Below, piece after piece: positions 1 through 7,622 of a DNA stretch of 9,695 nt; within the stretch, counting starts at the first letter, position 1; each line of letters begins with the position of its first letter. The DNA lies in assembly GCA_002423905.1 (NCBI GenBank), contig DIVC01000054.1, forward strand, positions 2,500-12,194, in the 5' to 3' direction. Under the pieces are notes generated by a model that was not told the DNA's origin, did not search any database, and was given only the letters and a program-made list of their open reading frames with translations. This DNA is from Idiomarina sp. UBA6142. Its GTDB lineage: Bacteria > Pseudomonadota > Gammaproteobacteria > Enterobacterales > Alteromonadaceae. Both the position numbers and the translations under genes were made by a program.

Positions 1-1194
1 GAACAACTGGAGCCCCGCCCAGACTTAGTCATTATTGGCAATGCCATGAGCCGAGGTAACCCCGCCGTCGAAGCCGTGCTGAATCAGCGTATTCCCTACA
101 CCTCAGGGGCTCAATGGCTGCATGATGCGGTATTGCAGCATAAATGGGTGCTAGCTGTAGCGGGTACTCATGGCAAAACTACCACAGCGAGTATGCTGGC
201 GTGGATACTGGAATATGCTGGGCTACGCCCTGGTTTTTTGGTCGGTGGCGTATTAGCTAACTTTGCTGAGTCGGCAAGGCTGACGGATAGTGCGTTTTTT
301 GTCATCGAAGCTGATGAATATGATACGGCTTTTTTCGATAAGCGTTCCAAGTTTGTGCACTATTGCCCAACTACCCTGATTCTGAACAATCTTGAGTTCG
401 ATCATGCGGACATATTTAACGATCTTGCGGCAATACAGCGACAATTTCATCATTTAGTACGAGTAGTGCCAAGTCATGGCCGAATTTTTAGTCCAGTCCA
501 CGATCATGCTCTCTGTCAGGTGTTACAGCAGGGCTGCTGGAGTGAACAAGTGCTGGTAGGCGGTGATACTCAGTGGGAAGCACAAGCACTGAACCAGGCC
601 GGTTCTGAGTTTGCTATTTACTATCAACAACAGCACTGCGGCAGCGTGAGTTGGTCGTTGATAGGCCAACACAATGTCGATAACGCGTTGATGGCAATCG
701 CTGCGGCACATCACGCTGGGGTATCGATTACCACCAGCTGTGCGGCACTGGGTGACTTTAAAAATACCCGTCGGCGTATGGAATTCCTTGGCGAAGTGCA
801 GCAAATTCGGGTTTATGATGATTTCGCCCACCATCCTACCGCTATTGCTACCACGCTTGAAGGGCTGCGTGCCAAAGTCGGTACGCAACGCATTATTGCG
901 GTGTTAGAGCCACGATCCAACACCATGAAACTCGGTATTCACGCTGATCAATTGGCCAACGCACTGAGTGCTGCTGACTTGGTGCTCATGTTACAGCCTC
1001 CGGGTTTAGCGTGGTCAACCGCAGACTATCTGCCAAATGCTCAGGTGTTTAGCTCAGTAGCTGATATTTTGACCTACTTGGCTGCGCAATTAAGGCCGCA
1101 CGACCATGTCCTGATCATGAGCAATGGTGGTTTTGACACTATTCATCAGCGGCTGCTCGAGCAACTGGCAGCAACTAAGGAGCAATCACTATGA
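1..1194 (+). CDS. mpl: UDP-N-acetylmuramate:L-alanyl-gamma-D-glutamyl-meso-diaminopimelate ligase, 5' truncated by window edge
   Basis: This cytoplasmic Mur-ligase family enzyme attaches the recycled tripeptide L-Ala-gamma-D-Glu-meso-DAP to UDP-MurNAc, returning peptidoglycan turnover products to synthesis. The frame is open from base 1, and the first residues ([16 protein letters not shown]) line up with about residue 56 of E. coli Mpl as I recall it, so roughly 55 N-terminal residues lie outside the window; the ATG at 46 is internal. The ATP-binding loop GTHGKTT is at 163-183. Further family motifs follow: [63 protein letters not shown] and the C-terminal MSNGGF. The three-domain Mur-ligase layout is otherwise intact. 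The [16 protein letters not shown] pattern favours Mpl over MurC. The stop overlaps the ubiX start as ATGA, implying translational coupling. Confidence 0.97.
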   Translation, partial: EQLEPRPDLVIIGNAMSRGNPAVEAVLNQRIPYTSGAQWLHDAVLQHKWVLAVAGTHGKTTTASMLAWILEYAGLRPGFLVGGVLANFAESARLTDSAFFVIEADEYDTAFFDKRSKFVHYCPTTLILNNLEFDHADIFNDLAAIQRQFHHLVRVVPSHGRIFSPVHDHALCQVLQQGCWSEQVLVGGDTQWEAQALNQAGSEFAIYYQQQHCGSVSWSLIGQHNVDNALMAIAAAHHAGVSITTSCAALGDFKNTRRRMEFLGEVQQIRVYDDFAHHPTAIATTLEGLRAKVGTQRIIAVLEPRSNTMKLGIHADQLANALSAADLVLMLQPPGLAWSTADYLPNAQVFSSVADILTYLAAQLRPHDHVLIMSNGGFDTIHQRLLEQLAATKEQSL

Positions 1195-1808
1195 GTTCAG
1201 CTATTACCCTCGCTATCACCGGTGCATCGGGTGCCCCATACGCGATACGATTGCTTGAATGCCTGCTGGCCCAGCAACAGCAAGTCCATGTGTTGCTCTC
1301 GAGTGCCGCGCGCGTGGTGTTCGCAACCGAGTTAAATTGGCAACTACCGGCTAGTCCACAAGCGACGGCACAAGCACTCCAGGAACACTTTGCGGTGTCG
1401 GCAGAACAGTTGCAGGTGTATGGCAAGGAGCAATGGTTTTCGCCAGTTGCCTCGGGTTCGGCGGCGCCTAAGCGCATGGTGGTGTGCCCTTGTTCTACCG
1501 GCACGCTGTCAGCCATCGCTAATGGTGCGAGCGATAATTTGATTGAGCGGGCTGCAGATGTAGTGATTAAAGAGCGCGGACAACTCATTCTGCTACCACG
1601 AGAAATGCCATTATCAGCGATTCACCTAGAAAACATGTTAAAATTAGCCCGTCTTGGCGTCACCATTATGCCAGCATCACCGGGCTTCTATCACCAGCCG
1701 AATAGCATCGATGATCTGATCGATTTTGTGGTGGCCCGCATACTAGACCATCTCGGCCTTCAACAAACCATTCAACCACAATGGGGTTACGGACAGGAGT
1801 CATCATAA
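1191..1808 (+). CDS. ubiX: Flavin prenyltransferase UbiX
   Basis: UbiX transfers a dimethylallyl group to FMN, making the prenyl-FMN cofactor used by the UbiD decarboxylase in ubiquinone synthesis. The 205-residue protein has the N-terminal flavin-binding [11 protein letters not shown] (residues 11-21) and [14 protein letters not shown] (99-112). Residues known to matter in Pseudomonas UbiX (S15, K129, R139, E140, Y169, W200) appear here with a constant offset of two, as S13, K127, R137, E138, Y167 and W198, so the active site looks complete. The start is supported by a strong TAAGGAG at 1176-1182, 8 nt upstream of the ATG, and by the 4-bp overlap with mpl. Linkage of mpl and ubiX is common in gammaproteobacteria. 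No ubiD is visible in the window. Confidence 0.96.
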   Translation: MSSAITLAITGASGAPYAIRLLECLLAQQQQVHVLLSSAARVVFATELNWQLPASPQATAQALQEHFAVSAEQLQVYGKEQWFSPVASGSAAPKRMVVCPCSTGTLSAIANGASDNLIERAADVVIKERGQLILLPREMPLSAIHLENMLKLARLGVTIMPASPGFYHQPNSIDDLIDFVVARILDHLGLQQTIQPQWGYGQESS

Positions 1809-1811
1809 CTG

Positions 1812-2756
1812 ATGAAAGCATTATCAATTCGTGGCTTACGGAAAGTCTACAAAGGCGGCGTGGAAGCCCTGAAAGGCATTGATTTAGATGTCAATCAAGG
1901 TGACTTTTTCGCCCTACTCGGACCAAATGGTGCCGGCAAATCAACCACCATTGGTATTATTTCCAGTTTGGTTAACAAGACCGCTGGCAGTGTCAGTGTA
2001 TTTGGTTATGACTTGGATACCCAGTTGGTTGAGCTCAAACGCCACATTGGTTTAGTGCCACAAGAGTTTAATTTTAACCAATTTGAAACCGTGCAGCAGA
2101 TTGTTGTTAACCAAGCTGGTTACTATGGGGTGCCGCGTGATGTGGCCAAACAACGTTCGCAGCAATATCTCACTCAGTTAGGTTTGTGGGATAAACGCAA
2201 TAGCCCGGCGCGAGCCTTATCCGGTGGCATGAAACGCCGGCTAATGATCGCGAGAGCACTGCTGCATGAACCCAAATTATTGATTCTTGATGAGCCAACC
2301 GCTGGTGTCGATATTGAATTGCGACGCAGCATGTGGGATTACCTCGAGCAAATCAACAAACAAGGGATCACCATCATTCTGACCACACATTATTTGGAAG
2401 AAGCGGAAAGTTTGTGTCGCAACATTGCCATTATTGATCAGGGTAGGATCATTGAAAACACCTCGATCAAACGTTTATTAGCTACCTTGAATATGGAAAC
2501 CTTTGTGTTAGATCTGGATCCGAATAGCGTCAACGCTGAGATCACATTGCAGGATTTCCAATGGCGTCAAGTTGACGAACACAGCTTGGAAGTCGACGTG
2601 CAAAAGAGTAAAGGTCTGAACAGTGTGTTTGCGCAACTGAGTAAGCAAAACATTCAAGTATTGTCCATGCGCAATAAAGCCAACCGGCTCGAAGAATTGT
2701 TTGTAAATTTAGTGGAACAAGGCCGTCAAAGTGGCACTAAAGCAGGAGCGAAGTAA
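1812..2756 (+). CDS. yadG: ABC transporter ATP-binding protein, YadG-like
   Basis: This is the ATPase subunit of an ABC-2 type exporter, expected to dimerise on the cytoplasmic face of the inner membrane and power the YadH permease encoded next. All nucleotide-binding motifs are present in order: Walker A GPNGAGKST (37-45), Q-loop Q84, signature LSGGMKRR (136-143), Walker B LLILDEP (156-162) with catalytic E161, and H-loop H193. About 100 C-terminal residues follow the ATPase core, as usual for YadG (about 308 residues in E. coli; 314 here). The ATG lies 3 bp after the ubiX stop; AGGAG at 1795-1799 is a rather distant 12 nt upstream. The substrate of YadGH-type transporters is not known to me. 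In E. coli yadG-yadH also lie near the pan genes, which supports the symbol. Confidence 0.93.
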   Translation: MKALSIRGLRKVYKGGVEALKGIDLDVNQGDFFALLGPNGAGKSTTIGIISSLVNKTAGSVSVFGYDLDTQLVELKRHIGLVPQEFNFNQFETVQQIVVNQAGYYGVPRDVAKQRSQQYLTQLGLWDKRNSPARALSGGMKRRLMIARALLHEPKLLILDEPTAGVDIELRRSMWDYLEQINKQGITIILTTHYLEEAESLCRNIAIIDQGRIIENTSIKRLLATLNMETFVLDLDPNSVNAEITLQDFQWRQVDEHSLEVDVQKSKGLNSVFAQLSKQNIQVLSMRNKANRLEELFVNLVEQGRQSGTKAGAK

Positions 2757-3529
2757 TGTCGGGGTTCAATAGCATTGCCTTGAAAACCATTTGGATCAAA
2801 GAATGCACGCGGTTCTTGCGTATTTGGGTACAAACGCTAGTGCCACCAGCCATTACCATGACGCTGTATTTTATTATCTTTGGCAGCATCGTTGGTGAGC
2901 GTATTGGCGAGATGGGTGGGCGACCGTACATGGAGTTCATCGTGCCTGGTTTGATTATGATGTCGGTGATCACCAACTCCTATTCCAACGTGGCATCGTC
3001 ATTTTTTAGTGCTAAGTTTCAGCGTAATATTGAAGAAATGTTGGTGGCACCTGTGTCCACTGCGGTGATCATTGCTGGTTATGTCGGTGGTGGGGTAGCG
3101 CGCGCGCTGTTAGTAGCGCTCATTGTTACGCTCGTCAGTTTCTTGTTTGTTGACAATGTGCAGCTGCATCATGGCATTATTTTAGTGTTCACGGTTATTT
3201 TGACGTCGACCCTATTTTCTCTGGCCGGGCTAATCAACGCTGTGTATGCCAAAACCTTTGACGATATCTCGATGGTGCCGACCTTTGTGTTAACGCCGTT
3301 GACTTATTTAGGAGGGGTATTTTTTAGCATTAATTTACTGCCTGGCATGTGGCAGACCATCGCCCAGGCAAACCCTATTGTTTACATGGTTAACGCCTTC
3401 CGTTATGGCTTCCTAGGTATTTCCGATGTGCATCTTGGCGTGGCGATGGGGGTTATTGTGCTGTTTAATTTAGCCTTTTTTGTCATTGCCTATCAGTTGT
3501 TACAACGTGGTGTAGGTATTCGTTCGTGA
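2756..3529 (+). CDS. yadH: ABC-2 type transporter permease, YadH-like
   Basis: This is the membrane subunit of the YadGH exporter. The 257-residue protein (about 256 in E. coli YadH) shows the ABC-2 permease pattern. A short cytoplasmic N-terminus leads into a first hydrophobic segment (about 24-47), then a second around 61-80. A cytoplasmic coupling segment RNIEEMLVAPVS (90-101) resembles the conserved R.G/N.IE.LLV.P motif. About four more hydrophobic stretches follow, separated by the loop AVYAKTFDD and a PLTYLGG segment, with a final helix close to the C-terminus. The ATG overlaps the yadG stop by one base (TAATG), and AGGAG at 2744-2748 sits 7 nt upstream, so the start is well supported. 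The overlap argues for coupled, stoichiometric synthesis with YadG. Its cargo cannot be inferred from the sequence. Confidence 0.93.
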   Translation: MSGFNSIALKTIWIKECTRFLRIWVQTLVPPAITMTLYFIIFGSIVGERIGEMGGRPYMEFIVPGLIMMSVITNSYSNVASSFFSAKFQRNIEEMLVAPVSTAVIIAGYVGGGVARALLVALIVTLVSFLFVDNVQLHHGIILVFTVILTSTLFSLAGLINAVYAKTFDDISMVPTFVLTPLTYLGGVFFSINLLPGMWQTIAQANPIVYMVNAFRYGFLGISDVHLGVAMGVIVLFNLAFFVIAYQLLQRGVGIRS

Positions 3530-4230
3530 GCGATGAGTCGCGTCCAGTGACTACTAATCAACACGGTAACCATGATGATCTGGTGAAGGTGGTGATGCGC
3601 CATTTGCGCGCCCCGTTTCAGAAGCCCATGCAAGCGCACAATCAGGAGGCCTTTAATCAGGCCCACCAGTTAGTCGCTGCTTGGAACGGTCCGCTGATCC
3701 TTGATTCCTGCTGTGGAGTGGGTGAGAGTACTGCTTGGTTAGCGCGTGAAAACCCAGATGCATTGGTGATTGGAGTGGATAAATCGGCCCATCGTTTAGC
3801 CCGCCATGCGCATTACCAAGCAGCTGAAGCAGGGCAGCGTTATTTGCTGGTGCGTGCTGATTTGATGGATTTCTGGCGTCTAGCCGTGGCGGCTAACTGG
3901 CAACTCACACAACACTATATTTTGTATCCTAACCCGTGGCCAAAATCAGCTCATTTCAGTCGCCGCTGGCATGGTAGTCCGGTGTGGCCCTATGTACTTG
4001 GTTTAGGCGGTGAACTAGTGATGCGCTCAAATTGGGTGATGTACCTCACCGAAGTGGCGAGCAGTCTGGCGTTGGTGAATTGTGCGGCAAAGGTAAGCCC
4101 ATTATTGCATCAGCATCAACCAATTACGCCGTTTGAACGTAAGTATCAACGTAGTCATCACCAGTTGTGGGAATTGCGGGCTCAATTACCCGAGGATGGT
4201 CGCTATTTTTCTGCAATAGAGGCAGAATAG
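3526..4230 (+). CDS. TrmB-like SAM-dependent methyltransferase (divergent paralogue)
   Basis: This predicted Rossmann-fold methyltransferase is related to tRNA (guanine-N7)-methyltransferase TrmB but is not an orthodox copy. In its 234 residues, motif I is DSCCGVGEST (60-69), with two cysteines where TrmB usually has an acidic/Gly pattern such as DLGCGNG. Next come the acidic strand-2 end GVDKSAHRL (83-91), RADLMDFWRL (110-119), the TrmB-like PNPWPK (135-140; TrmB usually PDPWPK) and a C-terminal TPFERKYQRSHHQLWEL (201-217) resembling the TrmB T-FE-R...W-L end. A SAM-binding role is well supported; the substrate (tRNA or something else) is not. The start is GTG at 3526, overlapping the yadH stop as GTGA, with TAGGT at 3513-3517 placed 8 nt upstream. 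Its position between an exporter and panP gives no clear functional hint. Confidence 0.85.
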   Translation: MSDESRPVTTNQHGNHDDLVKVVMRHLRAPFQKPMQAHNQEAFNQAHQLVAAWNGPLILDSCCGVGESTAWLARENPDALVIGVDKSAHRLARHAHYQAAEAGQRYLLVRADLMDFWRLAVAANWQLTQHYILYPNPWPKSAHFSRRWHGSPVWPYVLGLGGELVMRSNWVMYLTEVASSLALVNCAAKVSPLLHQHQPITPFERKYQRSHHQLWELRAQLPEDGRYFSAIEAE

Positions 4231-4252
4231 CGGCCCGTTTTAGCTTTTTAAC

Positions 4253-4267
4253 AAGGATTTGCGCTTG
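4253..4267 (+). promoter_or_regulatory. Ribosome-binding site deciding the panP TTG start
   Basis: AAGGA at 4253-4257 lies only 1 nt before the first possible TTG (4259) but 7 nt before a second in-frame TTG (4265). An in-frame TAG at 4241-4243 rules out a longer protein, and no ATG or GTG lies close by. The TTG at 4265 is therefore the better start. The non-ATG codon suggests modest translation. Confidence 0.6.
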
Positions 4268-5923
4268 GCCAACGATATTTTCGCGGAAGTCAGTCAAGAA
4301 GCGTTATTAAAGATCTTCACCATTCCAGAAGCGCCGGACTCGACGCTAGGTAAGATCGAAAAGCATTTGTCTGAGAACCTGATGGGCTTTCTTGGCGAAC
4401 GTATCGTGGCGCGAGAAAAACCCTTGCATGAAATTGAACAAGTGTTCAATGCCAGCGAAATTCCGGAATTACCGCGGTATGTATCTGATCACACTGAATT
4501 CTTATTAAATAACTTGGTGGCGCATTCAGTCCATACTGCCTCGCCCCGTTTTATTGGCCACATGACCTCGGCATTACCGTATTTTTTGTTACCATTGGCC
4601 AAACTGATGGTCGGTTTGAATCAAAATTTGGTCAAAATAGAGACCTCGAAAGCATTTACTCCGCTCGAGCGCAATGTGCTTGGCATGTTGCATCATTTGG
4701 TTTATCAACGTGACACTAGCTTCTATCAACGCTGGATGCACAGCGCGCAACATTCGCTCGGGGCAATGTGCTCGGGTGGTACCGTTGCCAACATCACTGC
4801 GCTGTGGGTAGCTCGCAATTTATTATTAAAGCCCGATGGCGAGTTTGCCGGTATTAGTGCCGAAGGTTTAGCTGCCGGTTTAGCTCACTACGGCTACAAG
4901 CGGTTGACCATCATGGTATCGGAGCGCGGCCACTATTCATTGAGCAAAGCGGCCGATGTGCTAGGTATTGGTCGGCGTAATTTGGTGGCGGTGCCAACCG
5001 ATGAACATCATCGTATTCGTGTCGATCTGCTCCGTAGTGCTTGTGCGCAAGTAGCGGCGGAGGGCGGTAAAGTCTTGGCAATAGTTGGTGTGGCTGGCAC
5101 CACTGAAACTGGGCACATTGACCCGCTCAACGAAGTGGCTGATGTTGCCGCTGAAATAGGCGCGCATTTTCATGTCGATGCTGCTTGGGGTGGTGCGACT
5201 TTGATGTCGAACAACTACCGTCATTTGCTGGCTGGGGTGGAACGCGCTGATAGCGTCACCATTGATGCCCACAAACAAATGTATGTTCCCATGGGTGCGG
5301 GTATGGTGTTATTCCGCGATCCCAGCATGGTCCGCGCCATTGAACATCACGCTGAGTACGTTATCCGTCATGGTTCTAAAGATTTAGGTGCCCATACCAT
5401 GGAAGGCTCACGACCGGGCATGGCAATGATGGTGTATTCAGCGTTACAAGTTATGGGGCGTCAAGGCTTTGAATTACTAATTGATCAGAGTATTGAGAAA
5501 GCGCGGTCGTTTGCGGCGTTAATTGCCGCGCAAGATGATTTTGAAGTGATCAGTGAACCGCAGCTGTGTCTGCTGACCTATCGGTTTATACCGGCCAAGG
5601 TGAAAGAGGTCATCGGCAACGCGAATGCGGAGCAAATCAAACGTATTATGCCGCACCTTAATGCTTTAACGCGGTTTATTCAAAAGCGCCAGCGCGAAAC
5701 AGGTACCTCATTTGTATCTCGGACCAAGATCACTCCGGCCCAATATCATCGTGAGCCTACGGTGGTGTTTCGAGTCGTGTTAGCAAACCCGTTGACTACC
5801 ACAGAGATGTTGCAAGAAATTCTGGCAGAGCAACGTGATATTGCCGCGCACGCGATGAGCTTGCGTTCAGCGCTCTATACTGAGTTACGTGAGTTAGGGT
5901 TAGTGCGCGAGCACATGCGTTAA
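4265..5923 (+). CDS. panP: PLP-dependent aspartate 1-decarboxylase, PanP type (group II decarboxylase)
   Basis: This member of the glutamate decarboxylase-like, pyridoxal-phosphate dependent group II decarboxylases is likely to convert L-aspartate to beta-alanine for pantothenate synthesis. Counting from TTG 4265 (552 residues), it has the phosphate-binding SGGT (170-173), ERGHYSLSKAA with the cofactor-stacking H223, HVDAAWGG with D305 contacting the pyridine nitrogen, and DAHKQMYVPMG with the Schiff-base lysine K337. A long N-terminal segment before the PLP domain (LLKIFTIPEAPDSTLGKIEKHL) is typical of the PanP subgroup as I recall it. The start is TTG; 4259 is an alternative adding two residues. 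The gene lies 34 bp after the methyltransferase and converges on panC with a 4-bp overlap. Location beside panB/panC, where E. coli keeps the pyruvoyl enzyme PanD, supports aspartate over glutamate as substrate, but sequence alone does not prove it. Confidence 0.9.
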   Translation: MANDIFAEVSQEALLKIFTIPEAPDSTLGKIEKHLSENLMGFLGERIVAREKPLHEIEQVFNASEIPELPRYVSDHTEFLLNNLVAHSVHTASPRFIGHMTSALPYFLLPLAKLMVGLNQNLVKIETSKAFTPLERNVLGMLHHLVYQRDTSFYQRWMHSAQHSLGAMCSGGTVANITALWVARNLLLKPDGEFAGISAEGLAAGLAHYGYKRLTIMVSERGHYSLSKAADVLGIGRRNLVAVPTDEHHRIRVDLLRSACAQVAAEGGKVLAIVGVAGTTETGHIDPLNEVADVAAEIGAHFHVDAAWGGATLMSNNYRHLLAGVERADSVTIDAHKQMYVPMGAGMVLFRDPSMVRAIEHHAEYVIRHGSKDLGAHTMEGSRPGMAMMVYSALQVMGRQGFELLIDQSIEKARSFAALIAAQDDFEVISEPQLCLLTYRFIPAKVKEVIGNANAEQIKRIMPHLNALTRFIQKRQRETGTSFVSRTKITPAQYHREPTVVFRVVLANPLTTTEMLQEILAEQRDIAAHAMSLRSALYTELRELGLVREHMR

Positions 5924-6756
5924 CGGCTTACCTGTAGGTTATCAATCAACCGCGTGGTGCCTAAATAAGCCGCCGCTAAAATGACTAAATCGCTATCACT
6001 GCCTTGCACCTCGGCTAAATCACTACGCCGCCGCACGCTTAAATAGTCAATCCGAAAACCTACCTGTTGTAATTGTTCAGTTGCTTTCAGCAGCGCTTGC
6101 TCAATAGCCGTACCGGCCTTTATTTGTTCGGCAATCAAGTGTAATGCCGCATAGAGAGCGGGCGCCTGCTGGCGCTCCGCGGCACTCAGGTAGCCATTGC
6201 GAGAGCTTAATGCTAGGCCATCGGTAGCACGTTCAGTAGCCATACCGATCACCTTAACCGGCAAGCTCAGATCGTTACTCATCAGTCGAATGACTTGCAG
6301 CTGCTGAAAGTCCTTTTCGCCGAATACGGCGATATCAGGCTGCACCATATTAAACAGTTTCGCGACTATGGTAGCCACGCCGCGAAAATGTCCCGGTCGA
6401 CTAGCACCGCATAAGATCTCTGAGATCTCTGGCACTTCAATGTAGCTTTGCTGTTGTAAACCACGCGGGTACATATCGCCTACTGTGGGCGCGAATACTG
6501 CCGCTGCCCCGCGTTCTGCGAGGGCTTGGCAATCAGCAACAAAAGTGCGCGGATAGCGGTCGAGGTCTTCGTTGGCACCGAATTGCAAGGGATTCACAAA
6601 AATACTGACAATCACAGCATCAGCCCGCTGCTGGCCCAGATCAACGAGCTTAAGATGGCCTTCGTGCAGATTGCCCATAGTTGGTACAAATGCCAATGAG
6701 CCTTTGACTTGTTTGCGCCAGGCGCGCAACTCTTCAAGACTTTTTAAGACTTGCAT
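5920..6756 (-). CDS. panC: Pantothenate synthetase (pantoate--beta-alanine ligase)
   Basis: PanC performs the last step of pantothenate synthesis: it adenylates pantoate with ATP, then condenses it with beta-alanine in the cytoplasm. The 278-residue protein (283 in E. coli) is full length. It shows VPTMGNLHEGH with the HIGH-type HEGH (31-34), FVNPLQF (53-59), SRPGHFRGV (119-127), FGEKDFQQL (145-153) and LALSSRNGYL (181-190), which includes the KMSKS-like loop. The ATG at 6756 follows the panB stop by 11 bp. Its Shine-Dalgarno TAGGA (6766-6770) contains the panB TAG stop codon, so translation of the two genes is probably coupled. The 3' end overlaps the opposite-strand panP stop by 4 bp, leaving no intergenic space for a terminator. 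Confidence 0.97.
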   Translation of the reverse strand: MQVLKSLEELRAWRKQVKGSLAFVPTMGNLHEGHLKLVDLGQQRADAVIVSIFVNPLQFGANEDLDRYPRTFVADCQALAERGAAAVFAPTVGDMYPRGLQQQSYIEVPEISEILCGASRPGHFRGVATIVAKLFNMVQPDIAVFGEKDFQQLQVIRLMSNDLSLPVKVIGMATERATDGLALSSRNGYLSAAERQQAPALYAALHLIAEQIKAGTAIEQALLKATEQLQQVGFRIDYLSVRRRSDLAEVQGSDSDLVILAAAYLGTTRLIDNLQVSR

Positions 6757-6767
6757 ACAACGCCATC

Positions 6768-7565
6768 CTACCCGCTAAAACTATGCTCTGAACTGGGGAA
6801 GCTGCCATCTTTGACGGCCCTAATATAGGCTGATACGGCAGCGCTAATAGAGCCGTGCTCAGCCAAGAAATTCTTCACGAATTTAGGCAGATAATCGCTG
6901 TTTAAGCCGAGCATATCGTGCATCACCAAAATTTGTCCGTCGCACTCTAGCCCGGCGCCAATGCCAATGGTGGGAATACTCAGCTCAGCAGTAATCCGTG
7001 CCGCGAGTGATACTGGCACACACTCGAGTACTAATAATTGCGCGCCGGCTTGTTGCAGCGCCAACGCCTGGCGTAGGGTGTTCTCTGCGGCTGACTGCTC
7101 GCGCCCTTGTACTTTATAGCCGCCTAGGACATTGACTGACTGCGGTAATAAACCTAAATGAGCACATACAGGGATACCACGTTCAACTAAACCACCAATG
7201 GTCTCGACTAACCAATCGCCGCCTTCTAGTTTGACCATATTGGCCCCAGCACGCATCAGCTCGGCGGATGAATCATAGGCTTGTTGTGGTGAGCTATAGC
7301 TCATGAACGGTAGGTCGGCAACAACAAAGGCGTCGGGCGCGCCACGACGCACCGCCGCAGTGTGATAGGCAACGTCGGCTACGGTCACGGGTATGGTTGA
7401 GGGGTGACCTTGCACGACATTACCTAGTGAATCACCTACCAACATAAAATCCATACCAAGGTTGGCGAACAGCCGCGCAAAGGTGGCATCATAGGCGGTG
7501 ATCGAGGCGATCTTGTCACCATTTGCTTTCATCTTGGCTAAGCTGGCTATACTCATGGCGGCCAT
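6768..7565 (-). CDS. panB: 3-methyl-2-oxobutanoate hydroxymethyltransferase (ketopantoate hydroxymethyltransferase)
   Basis: PanB adds a hydroxymethyl group from 5,10-methylene-tetrahydrofolate to 2-ketoisovalerate, the first committed step of pantothenate synthesis. The 265-residue protein has the Mg-binding and catalytic residues at the same numbers as E. coli PanB: D45 in LVGDSLG, D84 in VADLPFM, E114 in VKLEGG and E181 in LVLECVP. GHLGL-type ([11 protein letters not shown]) and IGIGAG motifs are also present. The shared numbering supports the ATG at 7565, as does AGGAG (7572-7576) spaced 6 nt upstream; an internal ATG at 7556 lacks this. The gene follows folK by 34 bp. That gap and the folK 3' end hold a candidate promoter and palindrome, so panBC could be transcribed separately from pcnB-folK. 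Confidence 0.98.
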   Translation of the reverse strand: MAAMSIASLAKMKANGDKIASITAYDATFARLFANLGMDFMLVGDSLGNVVQGHPSTIPVTVADVAYHTAAVRRGAPDAFVVADLPFMSYSSPQQAYDSSAELMRAGANMVKLEGGDWLVETIGGLVERGIPVCAHLGLLPQSVNVLGGYKVQGREQSAAENTLRQALALQQAGAQLLVLECVPVSLAARITAELSIPTIGIGAGLECDGQILVMHDMLGLNSDYLPKFVKNFLAEHGSISAAVSAYIRAVKDGSFPSSEHSFSG

Positions 7566-7593
7566 ATGGCTCTCCTTACATGCGCGGTGCTTG

Positions 7594-7622
7594 ATTGTAT
7601 CAGCTAATTTTTATCAGGTCAT
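7594..7622 (-). promoter_or_regulatory. Candidate sigma-70 promoter for panBC
   Basis: On the minus strand, ATGACC (7617-7622; 4 of 6 to TTGACA) is separated by exactly 17 nt from TACAAT (7594-7599; 5 of 6 to TATAAT). A TG one base before the -10 makes an extended -10 (TGATACAAT). The TGA of that extension is the folK stop codon. A start site about 7 nt downstream (near 7587) would leave a leader of roughly 20 nt carrying the AGGAG of panB. This is a motif match only. Confidence 0.4.

Noticed and set aside
46..48. ATG at 46 as the mpl start
   Set aside because: The frame is open to base 1, and the residues before it match Mpl ([13 protein letters not shown]), so the true start is outside the window.
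5924..5972. Inverted repeat CGGCTTA / TAAGCCG as a bidirectional terminator for panP and panC
   Set aside because: Only 7 bp with a 35-nt loop, no T-run on either side, and it lies inside panC codons.
6414..6428. Palindrome AGATCTC-T-GAGATCT inside panC
   Set aside because: Explained by the repeated codons for E-I-S-E-I in the protein, and far from any start. No regulatory context.
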